From NCBI RefSeq assembly GCF_002831585.1, contig NZ_CP025113.1, positions 2,495,001-2,559,000 of the forward strand: a DNA stretch of 64,000 nucleotides, read 5' to 3'. This document shows, piece after piece, positions 54,717-64,000 of this stretch. A program made the position numbers and the translations under genes. Source of the DNA: Bradyrhizobium sp. SK17. Lineage in GTDB: Bacteria > Pseudomonadota > Alphaproteobacteria > Rhizobiales > Xanthobacteraceae. The notes below the pieces were generated by a model. That model was not told the origin of the DNA, made no database searches, and was given only the letters and a program-made list of their open reading frames with translations. Each line of letters begins with the position of its first letter. Position 1 is the stretch's first letter.

Positions 54717-57005
54717 ATGGGTGTTTCGAAGGACGCGCAGGCATCGTGGAAGGCGGCGCTGCTGCTCAGCGCTGCGGCGATGCCGGCACTGAACTGGCCG
54801 GCTCATGCTCAGAGTTCGATTCTGCCGCCGGTGAGCGTCGAGGCCCCCCAGGTGCGGCGAGCGACCCGCGCGGTGATTGCGCCGCGTCCGCACGCGGCTC
54901 CTCGTCGAACCGCGCGTCCGTTGCTGCAACAGGGACAGGTCGGAGCGGTGGTCGCGCGCGGCGTCTCGGCGACGGCAGGCCGAACCGACACGCGTGATCG
55001 GGTGTTCGCAACCAGCCAGTCGACCGCGACGAAGACGTCCACGCCTGTCCTGGAGACGCCGCAGTCGATTTCGACGGTGACCCGTCACCAGCTCGACGAG
55101 CAGAATCCGCAGACTGTCGGCAACGCGCTGCGATACACCGCCGGCGTGCTCTCCGAGGTCGACGCCACGTCGCGCTACGACAGCGTCTTCCTGCGCGGCT
55201 TCGGAGCGTTCGGCACAGCGACCAACTTCGTCAGCTTTCTCGACGGGCTGAAACTGCCGCGCGGGCAGGCATTCGCGGTGACGTCGATCGATGCGTTCCT
55301 GCTCGATCGTATCGACGTCATCAAGGGACCGTCGGCCGTATTGTACGGACAGATCAGCCCGGGCGGTCTGGTCAATCTGGTCAGCCGCCAGCCGAGCGAA
55401 GTCCCCTATAACGAGGCCCGCATCGAGGGCGGCAGCTTTGGCCGGATCCAGAGCGGCATCACCAGCCAGGGATATCTGGATGCCGCCAAGCAATGGCTTT
55501 ACAGCATCAGCGCCATCGGCCGGATGTCCGACACCAGGTATGACGGCGTCGAGGAGCAGCGCGTCGGCGTCGCGCCGGCGATCACGTGGCGCCCCGATGC
55601 CGATACCCAGCTGACGATATCGGGATTCTATCAGCGCGACCCGAAGGGCGGCTATTTCAACTCGCTCTACCCGCAATCGCTGGCGCCCGCGGCCTATCGG
55701 CCGTATCTGAATCGAAACCTCAATATCGGTGATCCCGGGTTCGAACGCTTCGAGCGCGAGCAGACTGGCTTCGGCTATGTTTTCGATCGGCGCCTGAACG
55801 ATGTCGTCAGCGTCCATTCGGCCTTGCGGTATTCGCAGGTCGATACCGATCTCCGCGCCATTCAGATGGTCGGGCCGATCACGGCGGCCGGGACTATTCC
55901 GCGTGCCGCGATCGGATCGACGGAGCATGCGACGGGGCTGGCGGCGGACAACCGGTTGCGCTTCGACTTCATGACGTCAGGCATCGATCATACCGTGCTG
56001 GCAGGCGTCGATCAGCAGAATGCCAGGAGCTCGTGGCTCTATCAGTTCGGCGCCGCGAGCTCGCTCGACGTGGTCAACCCAGCCTACAACCAGCCGGTCG
56101 GAGCCTTGGCTCCGTTCATCAACAACGACCAGACGCTGTCGCAGACCGGCGTCTATGTTCAGGATCAGATGAAGTTCGGCGGCTTCCGCCTCACGCTCGG
56201 GACGAGGCATGACTGGACCGAGCAGAAGACCGACAATCGGCTCAACGGCACGTCACAAGGCCAGGACAGCGACAAGCAGACCTATCGGGCTGGCCTGCTC
56301 TATCTCTTCGACAATGGCCTGGCGCCCTATGCAAGCTATTCGACATCGTTCGAACCCGTGATCGGCGTCGGCAGCAACGGCTTGCCGTTTGCGCCGACCA
56401 CCGGCGAGCAGTATGAGGCGGGCCTGAAATACAAGCCGACCTTCGCCGACATGCTGTTCACCGCGGCCGTGTTCGATCTGCGCCAGCGCAACATCCTGAC
56501 GCCGTCGACGGTGCCCGGCTTCAGCGTGCAGCAGGGCGAGGTCCGGTCGCAGGGTGTCGAGCTCGAGGCGCGGGCCAGGGTGACCGAGACCATCGAGATC
56601 ATTGCGGCATCGACCTTCCTCGACACCAGGGTAACGCAATCGACCGATCTGCTGGCGATCGGCAAACGGCCTCAGGCCGTGCCCAAGCATTTCGAATCGG
56701 TCTGGGCCAACTACAGCTTCCTGAACGGGGGCTTGGCCGGCTTGACCATTGGCGGCGGCGTACGGTCGGTCGGCTCGAGCTATGGTGACGACGTCAACAG
56801 CCTCGTCTCGCCGGGATATGTCGTGTTCGACGCGGCCGTGCGTTATGACCTCGTCAATTTGGTGCGCGCCTGGAAGGGGGCCGAGGTCACCCTCAACGTC
56901 ACCAACCTGTTCGACAAGAGCTACTACACGAGTTGTAGCTCGAACTTCTACTGCCAGTTCGGCAATGGCCGGCTGGTGCTCGCCGGCTTGCGTTACCGCT
57001 GGTGA
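54717..57005 (+). CDS. TonB-dependent siderophore receptor
   Basis: 762 residues. Signal peptide 1-31. The TonB-box-like LPPVSVEAP is followed by a long Arg/Pro/Ala linker, then the plug (LETPQSISTVTRHQLDEQ, RGFGAFGTATNFVSFLDGLKLP, IKGPSAVLYGQISPGGLVNLVSRQP). The barrel ends NLFDKSYYTSC and GLRYRW. It is a relative of the receptor at 35020-37344, with the same plug and barrel style. It is divergent from TetR. A strong hairpin follows the stop after ~100 bases. No siderophore synthesis genes are in the window, so it probably takes up siderophores made by other organisms. Confidence 0.9.
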   Translation: MGVSKDAQASWKAALLLSAAAMPALNWPAHAQSSILPPVSVEAPQVRRATRAVIAPRPHAAPRRTARPLLQQGQVGAVVARGVSATAGRTDTRDRVFATSQSTATKTSTPVLETPQSISTVTRHQLDEQNPQTVGNALRYTAGVLSEVDATSRYDSVFLRGFGAFGTATNFVSFLDGLKLPRGQAFAVTSIDAFLLDRIDVIKGPSAVLYGQISPGGLVNLVSRQPSEVPYNEARIEGGSFGRIQSGITSQGYLDAAKQWLYSISAIGRMSDTRYDGVEEQRVGVAPAITWRPDADTQLTISGFYQRDPKGGYFNSLYPQSLAPAAYRPYLNRNLNIGDPGFERFEREQTGFGYVFDRRLNDVVSVHSALRYSQVDTDLRAIQMVGPITAAGTIPRAAIGSTEHATGLAADNRLRFDFMTSGIDHTVLAGVDQQNARSSWLYQFGAASSLDVVNPAYNQPVGALAPFINNDQTLSQTGVYVQDQMKFGGFRLTLGTRHDWTEQKTDNRLNGTSQGQDSDKQTYRAGLLYLFDNGLAPYASYSTSFEPVIGVGSNGLPFAPTTGEQYEAGLKYKPTFADMLFTAAVFDLRQRNILTPSTVPGFSVQQGEVRSQGVELEARARVTETIEIIAASTFLDTRVTQSTDLLAIGKRPQAVPKHFESVWANYSFLNGGLAGLTIGGGVRSVGSSYGDDVNSLVSPGYVVFDAAVRYDLVNLVRAWKGAEVTLNVTNLFDKSYYTSCSSNFYCQFGNGRLVLAGLRYRW

Positions 57006-57105
57006 GGGCTGCGCTGGCAGGCCAGTCGCCAGCCTCGGTGCATCAAGCATCGCCCGCCCGTCCGCATCGTCGTCAAGCCATGGCTGTCCGTGTTCCCCAC
57101 CGAAA

Positions 57106-57134
57106 GATCCGCCCGCCAATCTGGCGGGCGGATC
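57106..57134. terminator. Perfect 13-bp hairpin after the TonB receptor
   Basis: GATCCGCCCGCCA and TGGCGGGCGGATC form a perfect stem with a three-base loop. It has no following T run, so it may act as an RNA-stabilising or Rho-linked structure rather than a classic terminator. It lies 37 bases before the next gene. Confidence 0.55.
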
Positions 57135-57170
57135 GATTTGCGCTATCTGTTCACGGTGGAGGATCGCCCG

Positions 57171-57977
57171 ATGCCCTTGTGGACCTGCGAACAATGCGGC
57201 GCGCAATTTCCTGAAGCCGCATCGCCGCCGTCGTCGTGCCCGATCTGCGAGGACGAGCGGCAATATGTGAACTGGGAGGGGCAGGCGTGGCTGACGCGCG
57301 AGGAGCTCGCGCAGCGGCATCGGCTGGTCTGGCGCGACGATCTCGGTCTCGTCGGGATCGCGCTCGCGCCGTCATTCGCGATCGGGCAACGTGCGCTGCT
57401 GGTGCCCGACCGCGGCGGCTGCGTGATGTGGGACTGCGTGCCGCTGGCGACAGAGGAGGCAATCGCGCATGTCAAGTCACTCGGCGGGCTGAACGCGATC
57501 GCGATCTCGCACCCGCATTATTATGGCGCGGTCGCCGACTGGAGCGCGGCGTTCGATGACGCGCCGATCTATCTGCACGGCGACGATGCGCAGTGGGTGA
57601 CGCGGCCCTATCCGTCGATCGTGCCGTGGCAGGGCGACAGCCATCGCATCTCCGACGACATCCTGTTGGTGCGCGGCGGCGGGCATTTCGCCGGCGCCAC
57701 CATGCTGCATTGGCGCAAGGGGGCGGACGGGCGCGGTGCACTGCTGACTGGCGACATCGCGATGGTGGCGATGGACCGCCGCTCGGTCAGCTTCATGTAC
57801 TCCTATCCGAACTACATCCCGCTCAATGCCACGCTGGTCCGCGGCGTCGCGCGGGCGGTCGCGCCGCTGGCCTTCGACCGCATCTATGGCGCGTGGTGGG
57901 GCAAGAACATTGCCGCCGACGCCAAGGCGGCATTCGACCGTTCGGTGGAGCGCTATATCGCTGCGATCTCGGGTTGA
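57171..57977 (+). CDS. MBL-fold protein with N-terminal rubredoxin-like zinc ribbon, degenerate metal site
   Basis: 268 residues. The N-terminus carries Cys6-x2-Cys9 and Cys23-x2-Cys26 (CEQCG...CPIC), a rubredoxin-type ribbon. The MBL domain follows, but the HxHxDH motif is reduced to His114-Pro-His116-Tyr-Tyr-Gly (SHPHYYGA), so Asp and the last His are lost. Later ligands are visible as [10 protein letters not shown] and TGDIAMV. Ribbon-linked MBL proteins are known in Bradyrhizobium, with unknown function. The start at 57171 has GGTGGAGGATC and lies after a hairpin. HtpG follows. Confidence 0.8.
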   Translation: MPLWTCEQCGAQFPEAASPPSSCPICEDERQYVNWEGQAWLTREELAQRHRLVWRDDLGLVGIALAPSFAIGQRALLVPDRGGCVMWDCVPLATEEAIAHVKSLGGLNAIAISHPHYYGAVADWSAAFDDAPIYLHGDDAQWVTRPYPSIVPWQGDSHRISDDILLVRGGGHFAGATMLHWRKGADGRGALLTGDIAMVAMDRRSVSFMYSYPNYIPLNATLVRGVARAVAPLAFDRIYGAWWGKNIAADAKAAFDRSVERYIAAISG

Positions 57978-58062
57978 CGGTTCCTTCCGCGCGTCTTGCC
58001 ACAGGGCGTGGTCGCGCTATATCAGGACTTTCCCGCCACTTCAGGTTTATTCGAGTTTCCGC

Positions 58063-59925
58063 ATGACCACCACTGCTGCCGCCGAATCCCAGCCGTTCCA
58101 GGCCGAGGTTGCCGAATTGCTGCACCTGATGGTGCATTCGGTCTATTCCGAGACCGACATCTTCCTGCGCGAATTGATCTCGAACGCGTCGGATGCCTGC
58201 GACAAGCTGCGCTATGAGGCGATCGCCAATCACGGCCTGATCGGCGACGGTACGCCGCCGGAGATCAGGATCGTGCCCAACAAGGCGGCGAACACGCTGT
58301 CCGTGGTCGATACCGGCATCGGCATGGAGCGCCAGGAGCTGATCGACAATCTCGGCACCATCGCGCGCTCCGGCACTAAATCGTTCCTGTCGAAGCTGAC
58401 TGAGGCCAAGGACGGCGCCAATCTGATCGGCCAGTTCGGCGTCGGCTTCTATGCGGCCTTCATGGTCGCCGAGAAGATCGTCGTCACCAGCCGTCGCGCC
58501 GGTTCCGACGAGGTGTGGGTGTGGACGTCGGAAGGCGGCAGCGGTTTCGAGATCGCTCCCGCCAGCGAGGCGGCCGCGCAGCGCGTCGCGCGCGGCACCG
58601 AGATCGTGCTGCACCTGAAGAAGGACGCCGCAAAATACCTCGAGGCCTACGAGATCGAGCGCATCGTCCGCGAATATTCCGACAACATCCAGTTTCCGAT
58701 CCTCCTGGTGCCGGAGGAGGGCGAGCCGCGCCAGATCAACTCGGCGAGCGCGCTGTGGCAGCGCTCGAAATCCGAGCTCACGCCGGAGGACTACGCGCAG
58801 GCCTACAAGCAGATCGCGGGGGCGTTCGACGAGCCGGCGATGACGCTGCACTACCGTGCCGAGGGCCGCCAGTCCTACGCGGTGCTGCTGTTCGCGCCGT
58901 CGGAGAAGCCGTTCGACCTGTTCCAGGTCGAACGCAAGGGCAGGGTGAAGCTCTATGTCCGCCGCGTCTTCATCGCCGACGACGCCGAGCTGTTGCCGGC
59001 ATATCTGCGCTTCATCCGCGGCGTAATCGACAGCGAGGACCTGCCGCTCAACATCTCGCGCGAGATGTTGCAGAACAATCCGCAGCTCGCCCAGATCCGC
59101 AGGGCGATCACCGGTCGCGTGATCGGCGAGTTCGAGACGCTGAGCGAGAAGGAGCCGGAGACCTTCGCCAAGATCTGGGACGCGTTCGGCTCCGTGATCA
59201 AGGAAGGCATCTACGAGGATTTCGAGCGCCGCGAGAAATTGCTGGCGCTGGCATGCTTCACCACGACGGTGGGCGAGAAGCGCTCGCTGAAGCAGTATGT
59301 CGACGATTTCAAGCCGAACCAGACCGAGATCTATTACCTGGTCGGCGACAGCGTCGAGCGGCTGAAGTCGAACCCGAAGCTGGAATCGGCGCGTGCCCGC
59401 GGCATCGAGGTGCTGCTCTTGACCGATCCGGTCGATGCGTTCTGGACCTCGGCGCCGCTCGAGTTCGGCGGCAAGCCGTTGAAGTCGCTGAGCCAGGGCG
59501 ATGTCGATTTCGGCCTGATCCCGCTCGTCGACGACAAGGACGACAAGAAGGACGAGCCCGCGGCCGATGCCGCGACCACGATCGCGGTGATCAAGGATGC
59601 GCTCGGTGAACGCGTCTCCGACGTCCGCGCCTCGCAGCGGCTGACCTCGAGCGCGTCGTGCCTGGTCGCCGGCGGCGATGCGCGTGACCGCGCGCTGGAG
59701 CGGCTGCTCGCCCAGCAGAACCGCGGCGAGCTCACCAAGCCGGTGCTCGAGATCAACCTGCACCATCCGCTGGTCGCAGCGCTCGCGACCGACACGGCGC
59801 AGGCCAAGGACCTCTCGCTCCTGCTGTTCGAGCAGGCGCAGATCCTCGACGGCGAGATGCCCGATGATCCCGCCGCCTTCGCCAGCCGCCTGAACCAGCT
59901 CGTGCTGCGCGGGCTGGGGAAGTAG
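58063..59925 (+). CDS. htpG: Molecular chaperone HtpG (Hsp90)
   Basis: 620 residues. The GHKL ATPase domain shows [23 protein letters not shown] and [11 protein letters not shown]; the middle domain has [19 protein letters not shown] and [11 protein letters not shown]; the C-terminal dimerisation domain ends [12 protein letters not shown]. The middle-domain segment [22 protein letters not shown] is in the usual place. It is the ATP-dependent cytoplasmic chaperone Hsp90. It starts 85 bases after the MBL gene and may be separately transcribed. I see no heat-shock promoter with confidence. Confidence 0.95.
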   Translation: MTTTAAAESQPFQAEVAELLHLMVHSVYSETDIFLRELISNASDACDKLRYEAIANHGLIGDGTPPEIRIVPNKAANTLSVVDTGIGMERQELIDNLGTIARSGTKSFLSKLTEAKDGANLIGQFGVGFYAAFMVAEKIVVTSRRAGSDEVWVWTSEGGSGFEIAPASEAAAQRVARGTEIVLHLKKDAAKYLEAYEIERIVREYSDNIQFPILLVPEEGEPRQINSASALWQRSKSELTPEDYAQAYKQIAGAFDEPAMTLHYRAEGRQSYAVLLFAPSEKPFDLFQVERKGRVKLYVRRVFIADDAELLPAYLRFIRGVIDSEDLPLNISREMLQNNPQLAQIRRAITGRVIGEFETLSEKEPETFAKIWDAFGSVIKEGIYEDFERREKLLALACFTTTVGEKRSLKQYVDDFKPNQTEIYYLVGDSVERLKSNPKLESARARGIEVLLLTDPVDAFWTSAPLEFGGKPLKSLSQGDVDFGLIPLVDDKDDKKDEPAADAATTIAVIKDALGERVSDVRASQRLTSSASCLVAGGDARDRALERLLAQQNRGELTKPVLEINLHHPLVAALATDTAQAKDLSLLLFEQAQILDGEMPDDPAAFASRLNQLVLRGLGK

Positions 59926-59980
59926 GCTCACCCGTGGCTCAGATTTCGCTGCACTCCATCCGGGCTGCGCGTTTTCTTTC

Positions 59981-60116
59981 CGTCATCCCCGCGCAATGGC
60001 GTAGCCATTGTCGCTGGAGGTGCGAGCGGAGCGAGCCTCGAAGGATGAACGGCTGAGCTGTCAGAGCGGGGCCGTGCATGCTTCGAGACGCCGCTTCGCG
60101 GCTCCTCAGCATGACG
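59981..60116. repeat. REP-like inverted repeat, CGTCATCC family
   Basis: CGTCATCC at the left end and GATGACG-like GCATGACG at the right end bound a palindrome, and GCCTCGAAGGATG pairs imperfectly with CATGCTTCGAGACGC. The left side has an extra GCAATGGCGTAGCCATTG hairpin. It lies between converging htpG and DUF2278 genes. Confidence 0.72.
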
Positions 60117-60160
60117 GGACAAAGGAGCTCGCGGCAGGCGCGAACGCGCACCCGGCGCGC

Positions 60161-60826
60161 TCAGCCGATCGTGGCGGCGTCCGGCTGCGGATTGCCGAGA
60201 TCGTCGGTCGGCACCAGCTGCTGGGTGAAGGCCGAGACATAGGCCGCCCATTCCGGCTCGCCGAGATCGACCATGACGGCGCCGTCCTGCCAGATGTCGT
60301 TGTGGTCGTTGGAATCATCGCCCGGGCGATGGATGAAGCCCTTGGTCGAGCCCTGGTTGAGATGGACGTCGTGCAGGCCGTTGCCCTGCGCGTAGAAGCG
60401 GCCGAAGATGTAGACGTCGCGGCTTTCCTGATGCGCGCGCGACAACAGCCGCCTCAGCGTCGCCGCCGGCTCGGTGTCGTCGGAACCGTCCATCACGTCG
60501 CTGTCGCGCCATTTGCCGGTGTTGTCGAGTAGATTGCTGCGCAGGAAATCCAGCGCCGGCAATTTCTTCTGCCCGGTCAGGTCCTGCGAACCGCCGCCCG
60601 CGGCCGCAAGCGTCTGGATGATCGGATGGCGGAAGTCGAACACCAGCTTGTATTTCAATAGATCGTCCGCGTCATTGGTGCCGACATTGATCGCAACGTC
60701 CCATTGCTCGCCGTCGACATCGAGATTGCAATGCAGGTGATATTGCGTCTCGTGCCCGTGGCGCGACGGCTTCAATGAGGGCTCGGAGGTCACCTTGGTC
60801 TTGACGAATCCGTAGGCGAGGGTCAC
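60161..60826 (-). CDS. DUF2278-family protein (YukJ-like)
   Basis: 221 residues. The family is recognisable from the start LAYGFVKTKVTSEPSLKPSRHGHETQYHLHCNLDVDG, the middle VFDFRHPIIQTLAAAGGG and the C-terminal GNGLHDVHLNQGSTKGFIHRPGDDSNDHNDIWQDGAVMVDL. The HDVHLNQG-type segment with its His residues is strongly conserved. Function is unknown; related YukJ proteins occur in Bacillus. It has no signal peptide. It diverges from the Zur-controlled CobW gene, about 250 bases away, but a link is not evident. Confidence 0.85.
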   Translation of the reverse strand: MTLAYGFVKTKVTSEPSLKPSRHGHETQYHLHCNLDVDGEQWDVAINVGTNDADDLLKYKLVFDFRHPIIQTLAAAGGGSQDLTGQKKLPALDFLRSNLLDNTGKWRDSDVMDGSDDTEPAATLRRLLSRAHQESRDVYIFGRFYAQGNGLHDVHLNQGSTKGFIHRPGDDSNDHNDIWQDGAVMVDLGEPEWAAYVSAFTQQLVPTDDLGNPQPDAATIG

Positions 60827-60973
60827 GGCGCGATCCTTTCCGGTTCAGGCGGGCATTTTTTCCAACCTACAACCTGAGATGAGACGCGCGCGTGAAGCGG
60901 CCCACATTTGGGTCGCTCCCTTTCGCGACGGTGCACATGCGGGGACCCGCCACGTCAGAAGGCAGCTTCCATC

Positions 60974-61002
60974 TTGACAACGCCTTCGACTATTGATGTT
61001 AT
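60974..61002 (+). promoter_or_regulatory. Predicted sigma-70 promoter of cobW
   Basis: A consensus -35 TTGACA at 60974-60979 is followed after 17 bases by TGTTAT at 60997-61002. The -10 lies inside the Zur-type palindrome, so a bound repressor would block it. Confidence 0.55.
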
Positions 61003-61017
61003 GTTATAACATTACAT
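60996..61017. promoter_or_regulatory. Zur box (zinc uptake regulator site)
   Basis: A 22-bp palindrome centred on ATGTTATAACAT, with outer arms ATGTT and ACAT, has only one mismatched pair. It agrees with the alphaproteobacterial Zur consensus (TGTTATA-N-TATAACA type) and overlaps the predicted -10. The downstream gene is a CobW zinc chaperone, a typical Zur target. Confidence 0.8.
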
Positions 61018-61074
61018 AGAAGCGTACGCCAATGTCCCGCCGCCGTCCCTCCCTCCAGCAACTGTTTGATCTCG

Positions 61075-62280
<1,206 letters not shown>

Positions 62281-62305
62281 AGCAGCAGCCGTAGCGCTCC
62301 ATCTC

Positions 62306-62408
62306 CGTCATCCTGAGGAGCGCGGAACGCGCGTCTCGAAGGATGAATCGGCCCGGCTGGTGGCCGTCGATCCTTCGAGACGCCGCTTCGCGGCTCCCCA
62401 GGGTGACG
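62306..62408. repeat. REP-like inverted repeat, CGTCATCCTGAGGAGC family
   Basis: CGTCATCCTGAGGAGCGCGG pairs with CGCGGCTCCCCAGGGTGACG at the right end, and GCGTCTCGAAGGATGAA pairs with TCGATCCTTCGAGACGC in the middle. Sister copies lie at 13475-13620 and 59981-60116. Confidence 0.85.
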
Positions 62409-62462
62409 GGATTCCACTCCGGGCTGCGGTTCAAAACCTGCCCCCGACCCGCGCCGTATCTG

Positions 62463-62475
62463 CTAGAGATTCTAG
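62463..62475. promoter_or_regulatory. Small palindrome before the DUF3095 gene
   Basis: CTAGA-GAT-TCTAG is a 13-bp inverted repeat 24 bases upstream of the start codon. It may be an operator overlapping the promoter or ribosome loading region. Support is limited to symmetry and position. Confidence 0.3.
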
Positions 62476-62499
62476 AGGTGGAAACGGTGCGGCGTTGCG

Positions 62500-63657
62500 A
62501 TGGCTGTTGGCAGCGAGGTCTTCTACGGCGGGATTCCGGTGTTTCGCAGCTTCGCGAAGCTGATGGATCCCGCGCTGTATGCGCCGCTGCCGGGTGACTG
62601 GTCGGTCGGCGTCGCCGATATCGTCGAGTCCACCAAGGCGATCGCGGCGCAGCGCTACAAGGCGGTCAACATGGCCGGCGCCGCGGTGGTTGCCTCGGTC
62701 ACCAATGCGCTGGAGGGCCGCGAATTCCCGTTCGTGTTCGGAGGCGATGGCGCCAGCTTCGCGGTCGCGCCAGCCGATCTCGCCAGCGCGCGCACGGCGC
62801 TGGCCGCCACCGCGCGCTGGGTGCGCGACGACCTAGACCTCGTGCTGCGCGTGGCGCTGGTGCCGATGTCCGCAATCCGCTCCGTGGGCGCCGACGTCCG
62901 CGTCGCGCGGTTCGGACCGTCGGCCAATCTGTCCTATGCGATGTTCTCCGGGGGCGGGCTTGCCTACGCCGACGCCGCGATGAAGCGCGGCGAGTTCGCG
63001 ATCGATCCGGCGCCCGAGGGTACGCAGCCCGATCTGTCGGGCCTGTCCTGCCGCTTCGAGGTGATGCCGTCAGCGCGCGGTGTCATCCTCTCGGTGCTGG
63101 TGCTGCCGGCGCAAGCAGCCGATCCCGCCGCCTTCCGCAAGGCGATCGAGGACATCGTCGCCCGCGTCGAGAAGAGCCCCGATGCCGGACGGCCGGTGCC
63201 CGCAAGTGGCCCGCCGCTGCGCTGGCCGCCGCAGGGCATGGAGTATGAAGCGCGCGCCCGGCGCGGCGGCCCGCTGGTGCTGCGGCGCGCCGCCGTGCTC
63301 GCATTCACGCTGTGGGCCTACGCGCTGATGCGCTTCAACATTCCGGTCGGCAAGTTCGTGCCGAAGACCTATGTGCGGCAGCTGGTCGAGAACTCCGACT
63401 TCCGCAAATTCGACGACGGCCTGCGCATGATCCTGGACTGTACGCCGGAGCTCGCCGCCGAGCTCGCGCAGCGCCTCGCCGCCGCCGCGGCGCAGGGCAT
63501 CGTGCGCTACGGCCTGCACGAGCAGGATGCCGCGATGATGACCTGCTTCACACCGTCGGTGATGCGCGCCGACCACGTCCATTTCATCGATGGCGCCCGT
63601 GGCGGCTACGCCTCCGCCGCCACTGCGCTGAAGGCACGCGCGGTTACTCCCGCATAG
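62500..63657 (+). CDS. DUF3095 protein, nucleotide-cyclase-like
   Basis: 385 residues. The N-terminal half resembles class III nucleotide cyclases: SVGVADIVESTKAI (35-48) has Asp40 in the place of the first metal Asp, and FVFGGDGASFAV (78-89) has Asp83 in the GGD-like turn. The C-terminal half (VPKTYVRQLVENSDFRKFDDGLRMILDC) is specific to DUF3095. Whether it makes cAMP or another cyclic nucleotide is untested. The presence of both Asp positions makes activity plausible. No response-regulator or GGDEF partner is adjacent. It is preceded by a REP element and a small palindrome. Confidence 0.8.
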   Translation: MAVGSEVFYGGIPVFRSFAKLMDPALYAPLPGDWSVGVADIVESTKAIAAQRYKAVNMAGAAVVASVTNALEGREFPFVFGGDGASFAVAPADLASARTALAATARWVRDDLDLVLRVALVPMSAIRSVGADVRVARFGPSANLSYAMFSGGGLAYADAAMKRGEFAIDPAPEGTQPDLSGLSCRFEVMPSARGVILSVLVLPAQAADPAAFRKAIEDIVARVEKSPDAGRPVPASGPPLRWPPQGMEYEARARRGGPLVLRRAAVLAFTLWAYALMRFNIPVGKFVPKTYVRQLVENSDFRKFDDGLRMILDCTPELAAELAQRLAAAAAQGIVRYGLHEQDAAMMTCFTPSVMRADHVHFIDGARGGYASAATALKARAVTPA

Positions 63658-64000
63658 CCAGCAGCGTCAGATGATCCCACCAGGAATTCTCGGCGATCTC
63701 CTGCGAGATGATCTGAAATCCCGCGGCCGCGATCTCGCACGCAATGTCTTCAGCCGGCAGCAGCGTTCGATAGGTGAAGCCGTCCTTGCGCAGGGTGCGG
63801 GTCGCGGCATCATATTGCGCGCGAGCACCGTCTGATTTCGGCAGGCCGCACATCGTGCTGACGAGAAGCATGCCGCGCGGTCGCAGCACCCGCTTGACCT
63901 CGGCGAGTCCGCGCCGGCGATCCGCACCGATCAGGCAATGCAGGCAATTGCCGTCGATCGCAATGTCGAATCTGCCAGCGTCGAACGGCATGGCGCAGAT
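63644..64000 (-). CDS. SAM-dependent methyltransferase, C-terminal part, cut by window edge
   Basis: The visible 118 residues match the second half of a class I methyltransferase: FDIAIDGNCLHCLIG (motif near the post-I loop), LAEVKRVLRPRGMLLVSTM (motif III-type), and a C-terminal ITGFT-like GFQIISQEIAENSWWDHLTLLAMRE. Its N-terminal SAM-binding glycine motif lies outside the window. The substrate cannot be told. It overlaps the end of the DUF3095 gene by 14 bases on the opposite strand. Confidence 0.75.
   Translation of the reverse strand: MCAMPFDAGRFDIAIDGNCLHCLIGADRRRGLAEVKRVLRPRGMLLVSTMCGLPKSDGARAQYDAATRTLRKDGFTYRTLLPAEDIACEIAAAGFQIISQEIAENSWWDHLTLLAMRE

Overview
The window looks like chromosomal DNA from a high-GC alphaproteobacterium, most likely Bradyrhizobium or a close relative. 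Reasons: GC-rich codon use throughout; several families of inverted intergenic repeats of the kind common in Bradyrhizobium; an initiator tRNA with the rhizobial anticodon-stem variant; many acyl-CoA, glutathione S-transferase, short-chain dehydrogenase and amidohydrolase genes; OpgC; CobW behind a Zur-type box; and TonB receptors. I see no phage, integrase, transposase or CRISPR array. The gene order is that of an ordinary metabolic region, with one tRNA.

Layout. 0-9 kb: a partial DUF2199 gene whose reading frame lacks a proper start, a secreted protein, a PRISE-type reductase, then a leftward GntR / EctD-like dioxygenase / SAF-domain oxidoreductase set headed by a perfect 20-bp palindrome. 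After it come a periplasmic M20 peptidase and an ECF41 sigma factor diverging from a carboxymuconolactone decarboxylase-like gene that carries an ECF41-type promoter. 9-24 kb: mixed detoxification and redox genes: hydrolase, O6-alkylguanine-DNA methyltransferase, two paralogous metallo-beta-lactamase-fold enzymes, serine hydrolase, GST, FAH-family enzyme, TetR/MFS pair, quinone reductase-like enzyme, an SDR without the catalytic Tyr/Lys, CvpA, a GMC oxidase and coniferyl-aldehyde-type dehydrogenase. 24.5-26.2 kb: initiator tRNA and a HerA-like ATPase.

26.4-34.7 kb is the most interesting part. A frameshifted LuxR-type regulator and an orphan LivK-type binding protein lie beside an operon encoding a thiolase-fold protein without the thiolase Cys/His, a DUF35 zinc/OB protein, a crotonase and a family III CoA-transferase. 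It is followed by an outer-membrane protein made of two tandem copies of one beta-barrel. There is no 3-hydroxyacyl-CoA dehydrogenase. The simplest reading is uptake, CoA activation, hydration and retro-aldol cleavage of a branched or side-chain acid. The substrate is unknown.

35-42.6 kb: a TonB siderophore receptor with a PepSY reductase-like membrane protein, an HxlR regulator, a YtcJ-type amidohydrolase and OpgC. 42.9-46.5 kb: TetR, acyl-CoA dehydrogenase and a divergent acyl-CoA ligase sharing a symmetric operator-like site. 46.7-53.8 kb: periplasmic asparaginase, xylulokinase, a GST and a ribose-type ABC importer. 53.9-64 kb: TetR with a second TonB receptor, a zinc-ribbon MBL-fold protein, HtpG, DUF2278, the Zur-controlled CobW GTPase, a cyclase-like DUF3095 protein and a methyltransferase cut by the window edge.

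All family calls were made by reading translated sequence and motifs; no database search was run.
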